A stretch of DNA of 64,000 nucleotides from JAPPHA01 sp965220985 (lineage in GTDB: Bacteria; Pseudomonadota; Alphaproteobacteria; Rhodobacterales; Rhodobacteraceae): positions 2,356,001-2,420,000 of the forward strand of contig OZ244854.1 in assembly GCA_965220985.1 (NCBI GenBank), given 5' to 3'. Made by a program: the position numbers and the translations under genes. Below, piece by piece: positions 37,305-46,787 of this stretch (its first letter is position 1; each line of letters begins with the position of its first letter). Under the pieces are notes generated by a model, which did not search any database, was not told the DNA's origin, and was given only the letters and a program-made list of their open reading frames with translations.

Positions 37305-38642
37305 ATGAGCGTTCAACTGACGATGAATGACGAGACTGGCAAACCCTCGGAACCCGCAGAACACAGCGATGTTCCGCGGCCTCTTGCCGACCGATTGAGA
37401 CCCGCGCGATTGTCCGAGGTCGTCGGCCAATCCCATCTTCTCGGCGAGGGTCGGCCGTTGCCGACCATGATCAGCAGCGGCGTGTTGCCTTCGCTCGTGT
37501 TCTGGGGACCGCCAGGAGTCGGAAAAACCACCCTCGCGCGCATTCTCGCCGTCGAGACCGGCCTTGTCTTCGTGCAGATCAGTGCCGTGTTTTCCGGTGT
37601 CAGCGAGTTGCGGAAGGTGTTCGCACAAGCACGGGCCGATCGCGAGGACGGTCGCGGCACCATGCTGTTCGTCGACGAAATCCACCGCTTCAACAAGGCG
37701 CAACAGGACAGTTTCCTGCCCTTGATGGAGGACGGCACCATCACGCTGGTTGGCGCGACCACCGAAAACCCGTCATTCGAGTTGAACGCTGCTCTGATGT
37801 CGCGGGCCCAAGTCCTCGTCCTCGAAAGACTGTCGCTGGATGAACTGAGCGAACTCGTTGGGCGCGCCGAGGAGGATGCCGGGCGCGAACTTCCCCTGAC
37901 GGACGATGCCCGGTCCAGTCTGCTCGCCATGGCGGACGGGGATGGTCGGGCGCTCCTCAATCTCGTGGAGCAGTGCCTTGCGTGGTCGGTCGAAGACAAG
38001 CTGGACAGCGTCGAACTGTCCGACCGGCTGTCGTCGCGCGCCATGCAGTACGACAAGTCCGGCGATGCACATTTCAATTTGATTTCCGCGCTGCACAAAT
38101 CGGTCCGTGGTTCGGATCCGGATGCGGCCCTGTACTGGCTGTCACGAATGCTGGCGGGTGGGGAGGATCCCCGATATCTGTGCCGCCGTATGACGAGGAT
38201 GGCGATCGAGGATGTCGGTCTCGCCGATCCCGAGGCGCAGACGGTCTGTCTCAATGCGTGGCAATCCTATGAACGTCTTGGCAGCCCTGAAGGTGAACTC
38301 GCGCTGGCACAAGCCGTGATCTACCTCGCGCTCGCACCCAAATCGAACGCCGCATATCGCGCCTTCGGCGATGCAACGAAAATGGCTGCGTCCACCGGAT
38401 CACTCACGCCGCCGAAGCACATCCTCAATGCGCCGACCGGCTTCATGAAATCCATCGGCTACAGCAAAGGCTATCAGTACGACCACGATGACAGCGACGG
38501 GTTCTCAGGGCAGAACTACTTCCCAGACGAGATCGAACGGCGTCAGTTCTACGTGCCCGTCGAACGCGGCAAGGAGCGGGACTTTGCCAAGCGTGTTGCC
38601 TACTTTTCCAAGCTCCGGCAAAAGAAAGGCCAGTCGGGCTGA
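37305..38642 (+). CDS. rarA: Replication-associated recombination protein A (MgsA/WRNIP1 AAA+ ATPase)
   Basis: AAA+ ATPase acting at stalled replication forks. 445 residues. Walker A is 'GPPGVGKTT' (68-76) and Walker B with sensor is 'MLFVDEIHRFNKAQQD'. 'GATTENPSFELNAALMSRA' is the family's sensor 1 region. The C-terminal tetramerisation part contains 'LISALHKSVRGSDPDAALYW' and 'APKSNAAYRAFGDA'. ATG at 37323 is an equally possible start. Its position upstream of crcB and an rluC-like gene is common in alphaproteobacteria. Confidence 0.95.
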   Translation: MSVQLTMNDETGKPSEPAEHSDVPRPLADRLRPARLSEVVGQSHLLGEGRPLPTMISSGVLPSLVFWGPPGVGKTTLARILAVETGLVFVQISAVFSGVSELRKVFAQARADREDGRGTMLFVDEIHRFNKAQQDSFLPLMEDGTITLVGATTENPSFELNAALMSRAQVLVLERLSLDELSELVGRAEEDAGRELPLTDDARSSLLAMADGDGRALLNLVEQCLAWSVEDKLDSVELSDRLSSRAMQYDKSGDAHFNLISALHKSVRGSDPDAALYWLSRMLAGGEDPRYLCRRMTRMAIEDVGLADPEAQTVCLNAWQSYERLGSPEGELALAQAVIYLALAPKSNAAYRAFGDATKMAASTGSLTPPKHILNAPTGFMKSIGYSKGYQYDHDDSDGFSGQNYFPDEIERRQFYVPVERGKERDFAKRVAYFSKLRQKKGQSG

Positions 38643-38706
38643 GAGGCCCTGCGCGAGGGTGCGGGGACAGGTTCACGGTTTCGCGGTAGCTTGACGGAGG
38701 CGTCGC

Positions 38707-39096
38707 TTGCACGAGATTCAGATGGGCTTGCTGGTCGCGGTGGGCGGTGCCGTAGGCGCCGTGCTGCGGTACGTTTGCGGCATTTTGGCGCTTGCCCTGT
38801 TCGGTGCGGGGTTTCCGGTTGGAACTCTGTTCGTCAACGCCTCGGGGGCATTGGCCATGGGAACGCTGTCCGCCATTCTTTTGGAACGAAGCGCTGATCC
38901 GCGACTGTCAGCCTTCCTGTTGACGGGTTTGCTGGGCGGGTTCACCACGTTTTCGGCGTTTTCGCTCGAAACGGTTGGGCTGTTCCGCGAGGCGAGATAT
39001 GCGGCCGCATCGACCTACGTCGTCGCATCGGTCGCGCTGTCCATTGCGATGTTCGTTGCTGGAAGCTGGCTCGCCCGAAACTGGCTCGCGTCATGA
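38707..39096 (+). CDS. crcB: Fluoride-specific ion channel CrcB/Fluc
   Basis: Dual-topology homodimeric fluoride channel of the inner membrane. 129 residues and four hydrophobic helices. It shows 'VGGAVGAVLRYVCG', 'PVGTLFVNASGALAMG' (channel Asn) and 'GGFTTFSAFSLE' (Phe box and Na+ site region). The start is TTG at 38707 or ATG at 38722. No fluoride riboswitch is visible in the 64-bp gap upstream. Its end overlaps the pseudouridine synthase start. Confidence 0.94.
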   Translation: MHEIQMGLLVAVGGAVGAVLRYVCGILALALFGAGFPVGTLFVNASGALAMGTLSAILLERSADPRLSAFLLTGLLGGFTTFSAFSLETVGLFREARYAAASTYVVASVALSIAMFVAGSWLARNWLAS

Positions 39097-40190
39097 CCGT
39101 TGCCCATGTCTCCGTGACCCGGGACGAAGCGGGCCAGCGCTTCGACCGCTGGCTCAGGCGTCGGTATCCCGGATTGACGCAGGGATTGATCGAGCGAAGT
39201 TGCCGCAAGGGTGAGTTGAGGGTCGACGGATCAAAGGTCAAGCCGTCCGCGAGGGTCGAGGCGGGGCAGACCGTACGCATTCCACCTTTCGATCTCTCGA
39301 AGGGGGCGTCGGTAACCGACGGGCAGATCACGCCTGACCGGAAGCCCGAACGCAGGCTGACCAAGGCGGACATCAGAACAGCCAGATCGCTGATCATCCA
39401 TCGGGACGATCATCTGGTCGTGGTCAACAAACCGCCGGGTCTGGCCTCGCAAGGCGGGAATCGGACGTCTGACCATCTCGACCGACTGAGTGCAGCCATG
39501 GTGCCGAGCGGCGAGAACAGGCCACGACTTGTCCATCGCCTCGACAGCGAGACATCCGGCGTCATGGTGCTCGCAAGAACCAGATCAGGTGCAGCGCATC
39601 TTTCCGAACAGTTCAGGACGGACCGCGTCAGGAAAATCTACTGGGCGATCGTTGCCGGTCTGCCTCAACCGAACGAGGGGACGATCAAGCTGGGGTTGAT
39701 CAAGGCGAGATCGCAGGTGAAGGAACGCTCGGGCCCGGAAACTGCATCCTGGCACATGCGCTGCGTTCGGCTGGAGGACCTTGCTTCAGTGCCGGGCGCG
39801 CGAAGGGCCGAGAGCCAGTACCATGTCATTGATTCCGTTGCAGAAGCGGCGTCTTGGCTGGCGTTGAGGCCGATCACGGGCAGAACGCACCAACTCAGAG
39901 CGCACATGGCCGCGATTGGTTATCCGATCGTGGGAGATCGCCGTTATCCTTTTGCCACCTGGCACGACGGTGGCGATGTCGACGAGAAACCGTCGGGCAG
40001 TTCGCCCAAGCTGCCGGGCACGGGTTTGCACCTGCATGCGCGGTCGATTTCCTTCGAGCATCCCGGAACCGGAGAACCGGTGCGGTTCGTTGCGGACTTG
40101 CCGGCATCTCTCGAAGCAAGTTGGGACGGGCTCGGCTGGACGGATCGGAATGTGACGGTCGACCCGTTCCCTGAAGGCTCCGACAGGTGA
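39093..40190 (+). CDS. RluC/RluD-family 23S rRNA pseudouridine synthase
   Basis: Isomerises specific uridines in large-subunit rRNA. 365 residues: N-terminal S4 RNA-binding domain ('RFDRWLRRRYPGLTQGLIER'), then the catalytic domain with 'VHRLDSETSGVMVLA' (catalytic Asp in HRLD) and 'ITGRTHQLRAHMAAIGYPIV'. RluC (positions 955/2504/2580) is more likely than RluD from the gene neighbourhood, but the motifs do not decide it. It overlaps crcB by 4 bp. Confidence 0.92.
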   Translation: MTVAHVSVTRDEAGQRFDRWLRRRYPGLTQGLIERSCRKGELRVDGSKVKPSARVEAGQTVRIPPFDLSKGASVTDGQITPDRKPERRLTKADIRTARSLIIHRDDHLVVVNKPPGLASQGGNRTSDHLDRLSAAMVPSGENRPRLVHRLDSETSGVMVLARTRSGAAHLSEQFRTDRVRKIYWAIVAGLPQPNEGTIKLGLIKARSQVKERSGPETASWHMRCVRLEDLASVPGARRAESQYHVIDSVAEAASWLALRPITGRTHQLRAHMAAIGYPIVGDRRYPFATWHDGGDVDEKPSGSSPKLPGTGLHLHARSISFEHPGTGEPVRFVADLPASLEASWDGLGWTDRNVTVDPFPEGSDR

Positions 40191-40329
40191 TGACGGTCGT
40201 GCAGAGTCCTGACCCATGTGCCCCAGCGATGCGAGCTGTGAATTGCCTGCCGCCGGCGAGCCAAACTGGAAGCCATCGCCCTGCGGGGTTTGACGAGGGA
40301 ACGGTCATGATGTCTGGAGTTCACGCCGC

Positions 40330-41073
40330 ATGAAGTTTCCAGCCAGGAAAAGGACATGGTCGACGACGTCGGTACATCGCTCGGAGTGCGGTGGGGGATA
40401 TCTGATCAAGCTCGATTCGAGCCCGCTAAAGACCCCAGAGGGATCCGCATTCGTCGTGCCGACTTGGGAACTTGCCGCCATTGTTGCCCGCGAGTGGGAT
40501 GAACAGGATGCGGAAATCGTCCCTGACAGGCTTCCGACAACTCGTCTGTGCAATTCGGCGATCGATCGGGTCGATGTCATTCGCGCGGAAATGATCGATC
40601 GGGCAATTCGCTACGGCGAGAGCGATCTCCTGTGTTACCGATCGGACACAAGCTCGGAGTTGCGTGACCGCCAGTCACAGACATGGGATCCGATACTCAA
40701 GTGGGCAGAGCGCGAGTTCTCGAGTGCGCTTTTGGTGACGTCTGGGGTCGTGCCGGTCGAGCAGCCGGAAGCGAGCATCGAGGCGCTCCGAGTTCTGCTC
40801 GAACGCCATGATGACTTTCGGCTGTCAGCCATGCAGGAACTCGTCACGCTGTCCGGATCATTGCTTCTAGCGCTTGCCGTGGTGCATCGCTTCAGGACGC
40901 CTCAGGCAGCCTGGCTGGCATCGCGCATCGACGAGGACTGGCAGGCCGAAAAATGGGGCATCGATGCCGAAGCGTCCAAGCAGGCGGCGAATGCAAAGAA
41001 TCACTTCCTTGTTGCAGCCGAGATGATTTCGGCGCTCGATGGTACAGTGGATGCGGTTGAAGGGGTGACGTGA
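40330..41073 (+). CDS. ATP12-family F1-ATPase assembly chaperone
   Basis: Binds the F1 alpha subunit during ATP synthase assembly; the family is found in alphaproteobacteria and mitochondria. 247 residues. 'YLIKLDSSPLKTPEGSAFVVP' opens the ATP12 domain, 'NSAIDRV' follows, then 'YGESDLLCYRSD' and 'WDPILKWAE'. 'EDWQAEKWGIDAEA' is the characteristic C-terminal motif. This gene is good evidence for an alphaproteobacterial host. A HAD hydrolase often lies between the pseudouridine synthase and ATP12; here only 139 bp separates them. Confidence 0.94.
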   Translation: MKFPARKRTWSTTSVHRSECGGGYLIKLDSSPLKTPEGSAFVVPTWELAAIVAREWDEQDAEIVPDRLPTTRLCNSAIDRVDVIRAEMIDRAIRYGESDLLCYRSDTSSELRDRQSQTWDPILKWAEREFSSALLVTSGVVPVEQPEASIEALRVLLERHDDFRLSAMQELVTLSGSLLLALAVVHRFRTPQAAWLASRIDEDWQAEKWGIDAEASKQAANAKNHFLVAAEMISALDGTVDAVEGVT

Positions 41074-41258
41074 CTCAAATCCGCCTTCCAGTCGACGACA
41101 TGACCGGATGCCGTCGTCGGGCACGACTGGGCTCTGTTGCCGTTTCCGGTCAACAAGGCGGGAGGCAATTGGGACTTCAAACGCGGTCCGTGGTTTGTCA
41201 GAACAGCAGGGGTGAATCGGGGCAAAGCCCATCATCGCCCAAATCCGGAGTCGACATC

Positions 41259-42563
41259 ATGCGCAAGCGCACGACGATTGAACTGATCACCAGCGCTCTC
41301 CTTGCTACGGTCGTTGCGTTTGGTGCGTCAGGCCAACAGCAAGGAAGCCCGTACTGCGGACAACCGAATTGGAAGGCATTGGCGTTCGCCGATACCACGG
41401 TTGTGGAGGCGTGCGCTCGCTCGGGGACCGATTTTTCCGTCCTTGACGAGAGTGGTGGGACACTGCTGCATTGGGTTTCGGGAAAGAACCCCGATCCGAA
41501 CGTCATTGAACTCCTCGTCCGTTCAGGCAGCGATGCCAATGTCCGAGACAAGAACGGCAGGACGCCATTGCACTGGGCCGCAGATGTCAACTCCACGACG
41601 GTCATGATCGATAGACTCGTTCAACTGGGCGCTGATGTCGACTACACGGACAAAAGGGGCGACACGCCTTTGCACATGGCTGCTGCTGACAACCCCAGGC
41701 CGACTGTGGTCGAACACCTCGTCCGACTTGGTGCTGATGTCGGAGCGCGGAACGACAAAGGAAAGACCCCTCTGCATCTCGCTGCTGCGCTAAACGTCAA
41801 TCCGGCAGTCGTTGAACGCCTGGTTGGGTTGAATGCCAATGTCGGGGCGCGAGACAACGAGGGACGAACCCCTTTGCACACCGCGGCGGAGTTCAACGCC
41901 AACGCTATTGTCTTCGAACGGCTTGTTCACTTGGGCGCCGATGCCGCGGCGCGAGACAACAACAGGCGAACTCCGTTGCATTGGGCGGTGGCCGTGAACG
42001 CCGACATCGATGTGATCGAAAGCCTTGTTCGGCTGGGCGGCAGTATCGGTGCGCAAAACGACGACGGTCTGACCCCACTGCACGTGGCTGCGGCAAACAA
42101 CCCGAACCCGGCTGTCATCGAGTTGCTCGTTCAACTGGGCGCAGATATCGGGTCACGAGATCTGGGCAGAGGCACCCCGTTGCACTTTGCCGTGACATAC
42201 AATCAGGAACCTGCCGTTGCCGAAATCCTTGCCCAGCTCGGAGCTGACATCGAGGCGCGAGACAGCGACGGACGAACACCGATGCACGTGGCCGCGGTAT
42301 TCGGCTCCGATCCGGACATGATCGATCTTCTTGTCCAACTCGGTGCCGATATCGAGGCTCGAGACATTTCCGGTGGTACTCCGCTGAACGGGGCGGCTAC
42401 GTATGGCCTGCATTCAGACAACATCATTCGGCTGCTGGATCTTGGGGCCAATCCTGAGGCCAAGCGAGCAGACGGCAAAGCGTCATGGGACCTTGTTCAA
42501 TACAACCGTCGCCTTAAGAACACTGATGCCTATCGACGACTGAAAGATGCACGGCTCGAGTAG
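41259..42563 (+). CDS. Exported ankyrin-repeat protein, copy 1
   Basis: 434 residues from the ATG at 41259, which has GGAG 8 bp upstream; the frame is open earlier but overlaps atp12. A signal peptide spans ~1-30 (basic start, hydrophobic 'LITSALLATVVAFGASG'), then 'QQQGSPYCGQPNWKALAFAD'. About ten ankyrin repeats follow (TPLH-type helices) with a 34-residue period and a conserved 'LVxLGADVxARD' hairpin. Ankyrins bind proteins, and export suggests a periplasmic or extracellular partner (inference). The next gene encodes a same-length paralogue. No catalytic domain is seen. Confidence 0.9.
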   Translation: MRKRTTIELITSALLATVVAFGASGQQQGSPYCGQPNWKALAFADTTVVEACARSGTDFSVLDESGGTLLHWVSGKNPDPNVIELLVRSGSDANVRDKNGRTPLHWAADVNSTTVMIDRLVQLGADVDYTDKRGDTPLHMAAADNPRPTVVEHLVRLGADVGARNDKGKTPLHLAAALNVNPAVVERLVGLNANVGARDNEGRTPLHTAAEFNANAIVFERLVHLGADAAARDNNRRTPLHWAVAVNADIDVIESLVRLGGSIGAQNDDGLTPLHVAAANNPNPAVIELLVQLGADIGSRDLGRGTPLHFAVTYNQEPAVAEILAQLGADIEARDSDGRTPMHVAAVFGSDPDMIDLLVQLGADIEARDISGGTPLNGAATYGLHSDNIIRLLDLGANPEAKRADGKASWDLVQYNRRLKNTDAYRRLKDARLE

Positions 42564-42848
42564 ACTCCTGCTCCAGTCTTGCGGGCTGACCCCTTGGCTG
42601 AATTCCGTGGCGTGGACGAGCCACTGCCGTACCGGCAATGACGTGACCGTGACCATGTGCACCGTCGTCTTGCGAAGTCGTCGGCGTGTTGATCATTCAA
42701 TGCACGGTGCGGCATCAAAAAGTTGTTTGGCGTTCATGATGGCCGCAGGCGTGCACGGGCTCAGCGCGTCGCGAAAGCAGTTCCGGCGCATCCAAGGGGT
42801 CAACAACAGGAAATGCCCCACAATCCCCACGAAATTGGAGTCTCCAGC

Positions 42849-44153
42849 ATGCAAAAACGTCCAACGAATCTGTTAGTGACGGGAGTTGTCGTCGGCGCGG
42901 TCATTGCGGCTGGCGCCGCTGCCCAGCAAAAGAAAAATCCATACTGCGAAGTTGAGAACTGGGTGGCCTTGGCTTACGCCGATGTCTCGACTGTTGAGGA
43001 GTGCATTGATGACGGAGTCGACCTATCGGTCCGCGGTCAGGTTGAAACGACGTTGCTGCACTGGGTGTCGGCCGTTAACCCAGATCCGAAAGTCATCGAA
43101 CTCCTCGTCCAGTCAGGCAGTGATATCAGTGCCCGAGACATAGCAGGCAACACCCCATTGCATTGGGCTGCGACAAGAAACTCAGAGACAGCCGTGATTG
43201 ATAGCCTTGTCCAGTTGGGCGCCGATATTGGCGACGTCGACAAAGGCGGCAATACCCCGTTGATTACCGCTGCTGCAAACAATGTCGAACCGGCTGTGGT
43301 CGAGCGCTTTGTTGAAATTGGCGCAGACGTTGAGGCACGAAACAAGCACGGACAGACCCCGCTGCATGTTGCCGCTGGGCGCAACCAAAACCCGGTCATC
43401 GTTGATCGTCTTGTTCGATTGGGCGCGGGCGTCATGGCGCGAGACAATGTTGGACGAACTCCATTGCACGCGGCGGCCGAACTCAATGCCAACCCTTTTG
43501 TCCTCGGGCGACTCGTTCAACTGGGCACCGACGTTGATGTCCGCGACCACAATTGGCACACCCCGTTGCACGTCGCCGCGATCAGCAACTCGGAAACGAT
43601 CATCGTCGAGCGTCTCGTCGAGTTGGGTGCCGATATCGACGCAATAGATCAGCGCAGGTTGACCCCTTTGCATGCCGCCGCGGGGAACAACCCGGAGCCG
43701 GCTGTCATGGAACGTCTACTTAAACTTGGCGCTGATGTCATGGCGAGAGACATCAGGTCGGTGACCCCTTTGCACGTGGCTGCGGGGTACACGGCAGCCC
43801 CGTATGTGATCGAACTCCTCGTTCGGCAGGGCGCTGATGTTGAAGCACGCGACGAGGATGGGCACACCCCGCTGCACTTTGCCGCCGCATTCAACAACAA
43901 TCCGGGCATGTTGGAACTGCTGATCGATTTGGGCGCTGACATCGAGGCTCAAGGTCACGACGGCACGTCACCTCTGAACTTTGCTTCTCTGATGGGGCGT
44001 CATTCGGACAACATCATCAGATTGCTGGAGCTTGGGGCAAACCCCGAGAATGAAAGGGTCGACGGATCAATGCCAGTCGACGTGATCCGGTTCAACCCGC
44101 TTCTACGGAATACTGAGGCCCATCGGCGATTGAAGGATGCGAGCCTGAAATAG
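42849..44153 (+). CDS. Exported ankyrin-repeat protein, copy 2
   Basis: 434 residues from the ATG at 42849 with GGAG upstream, exactly the same length as copy 1. The signal peptide is 'LLVTGVVVGAVIAAGAAA'. The mature start 'QQKKNPYCEVENWVALAYAD' shares the Cys/Asn-Trp pattern with copy 1, including a later Cys ('VEECIDDG'); the two Cys could form a disulfide cap. Ten ankyrin repeats end in 'RLLELGANPE'. The pair clearly arose by tandem duplication, but the DNA has diverged considerably, so the duplication is not recent. The 285-bp spacer holds no gene. Confidence 0.9.
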   Translation: MQKRPTNLLVTGVVVGAVIAAGAAAQQKKNPYCEVENWVALAYADVSTVEECIDDGVDLSVRGQVETTLLHWVSAVNPDPKVIELLVQSGSDISARDIAGNTPLHWAATRNSETAVIDSLVQLGADIGDVDKGGNTPLITAAANNVEPAVVERFVEIGADVEARNKHGQTPLHVAAGRNQNPVIVDRLVRLGAGVMARDNVGRTPLHAAAELNANPFVLGRLVQLGTDVDVRDHNWHTPLHVAAISNSETIIVERLVELGADIDAIDQRRLTPLHAAAGNNPEPAVMERLLKLGADVMARDIRSVTPLHVAAGYTAAPYVIELLVRQGADVEARDEDGHTPLHFAAAFNNNPGMLELLIDLGADIEAQGHDGTSPLNFASLMGRHSDNIIRLLELGANPENERVDGSMPVDVIRFNPLLRNTEAHRRLKDASLK

Positions 44154-44791
44154 TGCTCAGTGCCCGTTGAATCTGACCGAGACCCGGGCAGAAGTCTCGG
44201 CCATGCGTCTGCGGTCGGCGTTCCGACAGTGCCACGACCGAACGCAAGTGTCCCGCCCGCAAGCAGCTATGTCGACTCGGCGTGGTTTCGACGACGGAGC
44301 CAGCAGTCACTTGAGTTCCAGATGAGTTAAGCATTGTTGAGAGGCTGTTGAAACGGCAACCGATGCGGGGCTCGGCCGGTGGCATTGTCATGGATGCGGC
44401 AACTGGTGGGCGGGATGGTGGTTGTGGCCGCAATCGTGATGCCGGAAGCCATCCGCGCGAAGTGCCAATTTCGTTCGATGCGCGTGATCGAACTGTCTTG
44501 TTCCTGACGAAACGAACCCGAAATCGGCATCGAGAGTCTGACGTAATCAACGTTCGGGAGCGATGCGCTTGCTCTGATCAATGTGCCAATCATTGACGAG
44601 GCAGACATCGATGATGCCCTCGGCTGACGCAATTTCTCCTGCCCATGCTCAATGATCGGTTGAAGGGCATTGTCGGCACTCGATGCCCATGCTTACGACG
44701 AGGTTGGCATGAGATGGCGGCAGGGCATCATTTGCAGTTCGTCAAAAAGTGCTACATGGCTGTCTCGGGTATCGAACAGGGGGAATGCGAC
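44154..44791. other. Intergenic region between ankyrin copy 2 and the helicase-accessory gene
   Basis: About 640 bp. The frame of the downstream gene is open from 44645, but the ribosome binding site favours the start at 44792. A leftward open frame at 44327-44632 (101 codons) has no recognisable family and no ribosome binding site. I see no RNA gene or repeat here. Confidence 0.4.
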
Positions 44792-46651
44792 ATGGCAATC
44801 GGGACGCTGCACGAATGTCTTGAATTCAGCTACGCCGACAAATTGAAAGCGATCTACGGGATCATTGCAGATCGCGACTCGCCGACGCTGACGCGCAAGG
44901 ACCAGCTTGTTCCGGCAATCAGCCGGATCGTTCTGAGCCGTGCTCGAGAAGAATGGAACAGGCTTTCGAAAATGGAAAAGCTCGCGGTTCAGGAGGCCGT
45001 CCACACGCGAAACGGGTACTTTGACGAGGACATGTTCGTTGCCAAGTACGGCAGGCTGCCAGGCAAGTCGCGCAACAGCTATCGAGACGACCGTTCAAAA
45101 AAAGCGACCAGACTCGATCTGTTTCTGCACAAGGACGATCGAATGGACTACCCGGTCTGGCTTCCCCGGGATCTCAAGGAGAGACTGCAAGAGTTCGTTC
45201 CCGAACCGGTCGCCGCGACCGTGTCGACGAAACCCGAGCTTCCCGAGACGGTGAACGTCAAGACGCGCCGCCATGTTCCCTCAAGTGACCGATACAGACG
45301 ATACGACATCGAGATTGTCGACACTCCCGTCCCGATTGCGTGGACCGAGATGGAGAACGCCGCCAGAGCCAATCTGTTCGAGGTGCTGTCGCTGGTCGAA
45401 AAGGGGAAGATCTCGGTCAGTGCGAAGACGAAGCGACCCACTGCGGCATCCATGAAAAAGATTGCTGAAGTGCTCGATCAAGGTGATTTTTATGCGTCGA
45501 CAGATGTCGAAGCGGATGTCGGACCCATTCAGGCGTTCGCATGGCCGCTCCTGCTGCAAGCCGGACGGCTCGTCAGGCTGAATGGGTCGAAGCTTGCGCT
45601 CACCAAGAGCGGACGCAAGGCGTTGTCCTCCCCGCCGCACGAGACGATCAGGCACTTGTGGACGGAATGGCTCAACACGGAAATCATCGACGAGTTTTCG
45701 AGGATCGATGCGATCAAGGGTCAGACGCGCGGACGTGGCAAGCGAGCGATGCTCCCGGCGGATACACGTCGCTGGGCGATCTGCGACGCACTTGTGCAGT
45801 GTCCTCCCGGGGCCGTCGTTTCCTTTGGCGATTTCGCCAAGTTCATGGTCGCTGCGGATTGCCTTTTTCATGTGACGGCATCTCCCTGGACGCTGTACGC
45901 AGGAGACCCCCATTACGGTTATCAGCACGATCAAGGCGGCACGTCCTGGGACGTTTTCAAGGACAGATATCTGCTGTGCTTTTTGATGGAATACGTGGCG
46001 ACCTTGGGCATGATCGATGTCGCCTTCATTCCACCGGCGGGCGCCAGACCGAAACCGTGGGAGTCGTCCGGACACCACGAAGGCAGATTTCTCAGTCGAT
46101 ATGACGGTTTGAGGCATTTTCGGCTGACTGCGCTCGGAAGCTACGCGCTCGGTTTGTCGGACAGTTACGCGCCGGCCACCCCCGAAGCCGTCACGCCGGT
46201 ATCGGTCTTTCCCGATCGCCGAATTGTCGTGCAAGAAGGGTTTCGGATCGATCAGGACGAACGAGCGATGCTGCGCCTTTGCGCCGTCGAAGAGGACTCC
46301 GGCCGCGTCTGGCGTCTGAATTCCGAAACGATCCTCAAGTCCCTCGAATCGGGTCTGGACATCGGCGCTTTGCGGGCGTTTTTGGCTGAGCGCGACAGTC
46401 AGCCGCTGCCCGAATTGGTCGACGGATATCTCACGAGCATCGTCTCGAACGTGCGGGCAATCCGACCGAAAGGAACTGGGGTCCTGTTCGAATGCGACAG
46501 CGCGGAGACGCTCGACAAGCTGATGTCCGACAAGACGATCGCGAAGACCAGCTTGCGGGCAGGCGAGCGAATGATCGTTGTCAGGACATCGTCGGAAGCA
46601 TCGTTCCGAAAGGCGGCCCGAACCATTGGTTACGGTTTCGACGACACCTGA
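44792..46651 (+). CDS. Protein with XPB/Ssl2-type helicase accessory domain, no ATPase
   Basis: 619 residues from the ATG at 44792 (preceded by 'cagggggaat'). The C-terminal third resembles the Helicase_C_3/XPB-N-terminal domain: 'FRLTALGSYALGL' leads into 'VSVFPDRRIVVQEGF', 'VWRLNSETILKSLESGLD' and 'LPELVDGYLTSIV'. The N-terminal part (~1-60) looks like a SAP-like or helical DNA-binding module ('LTRKDQLVPAISRIVLSRA'). The middle may hold winged-helix segments. There are no Walker motifs, so it is not a helicase itself; it might act with a separate partner or bind DNA alone. Similar stand-alone proteins exist but I cannot give a function. Confidence 0.72.
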   Translation: MAIGTLHECLEFSYADKLKAIYGIIADRDSPTLTRKDQLVPAISRIVLSRAREEWNRLSKMEKLAVQEAVHTRNGYFDEDMFVAKYGRLPGKSRNSYRDDRSKKATRLDLFLHKDDRMDYPVWLPRDLKERLQEFVPEPVAATVSTKPELPETVNVKTRRHVPSSDRYRRYDIEIVDTPVPIAWTEMENAARANLFEVLSLVEKGKISVSAKTKRPTAASMKKIAEVLDQGDFYASTDVEADVGPIQAFAWPLLLQAGRLVRLNGSKLALTKSGRKALSSPPHETIRHLWTEWLNTEIIDEFSRIDAIKGQTRGRGKRAMLPADTRRWAICDALVQCPPGAVVSFGDFAKFMVAADCLFHVTASPWTLYAGDPHYGYQHDQGGTSWDVFKDRYLLCFLMEYVATLGMIDVAFIPPAGARPKPWESSGHHEGRFLSRYDGLRHFRLTALGSYALGLSDSYAPATPEAVTPVSVFPDRRIVVQEGFRIDQDERAMLRLCAVEEDSGRVWRLNSETILKSLESGLDIGALRAFLAERDSQPLPELVDGYLTSIVSNVRAIRPKGTGVLFECDSAETLDKLMSDKTIAKTSLRAGERMIVVRTSSEASFRKAARTIGYGFDDT

Positions 46652-46787
46652 CCATTCGCCTGTCGGCTGCAGGCAGGTGCGCTGTACCTTCGGTTCTGCA
46701 GACGAAACTCCGGCCCTTGCATCCCTGACGTTGCGCGGCATGAGCCGTGACGATCACGGCCACATCAAGACACGATGGCGTGACACC

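Noticed and set aside
38643..38706. Fluoride riboswitch before crcB
   Set aside because: The 64-bp gap lacks the conserved pseudoknot segments of that riboswitch.
44327..44632. Leftward 101-codon open frame in the gap before the helicase-accessory gene
   Set aside because: No ribosome binding site and no recognisable family; likely chance.
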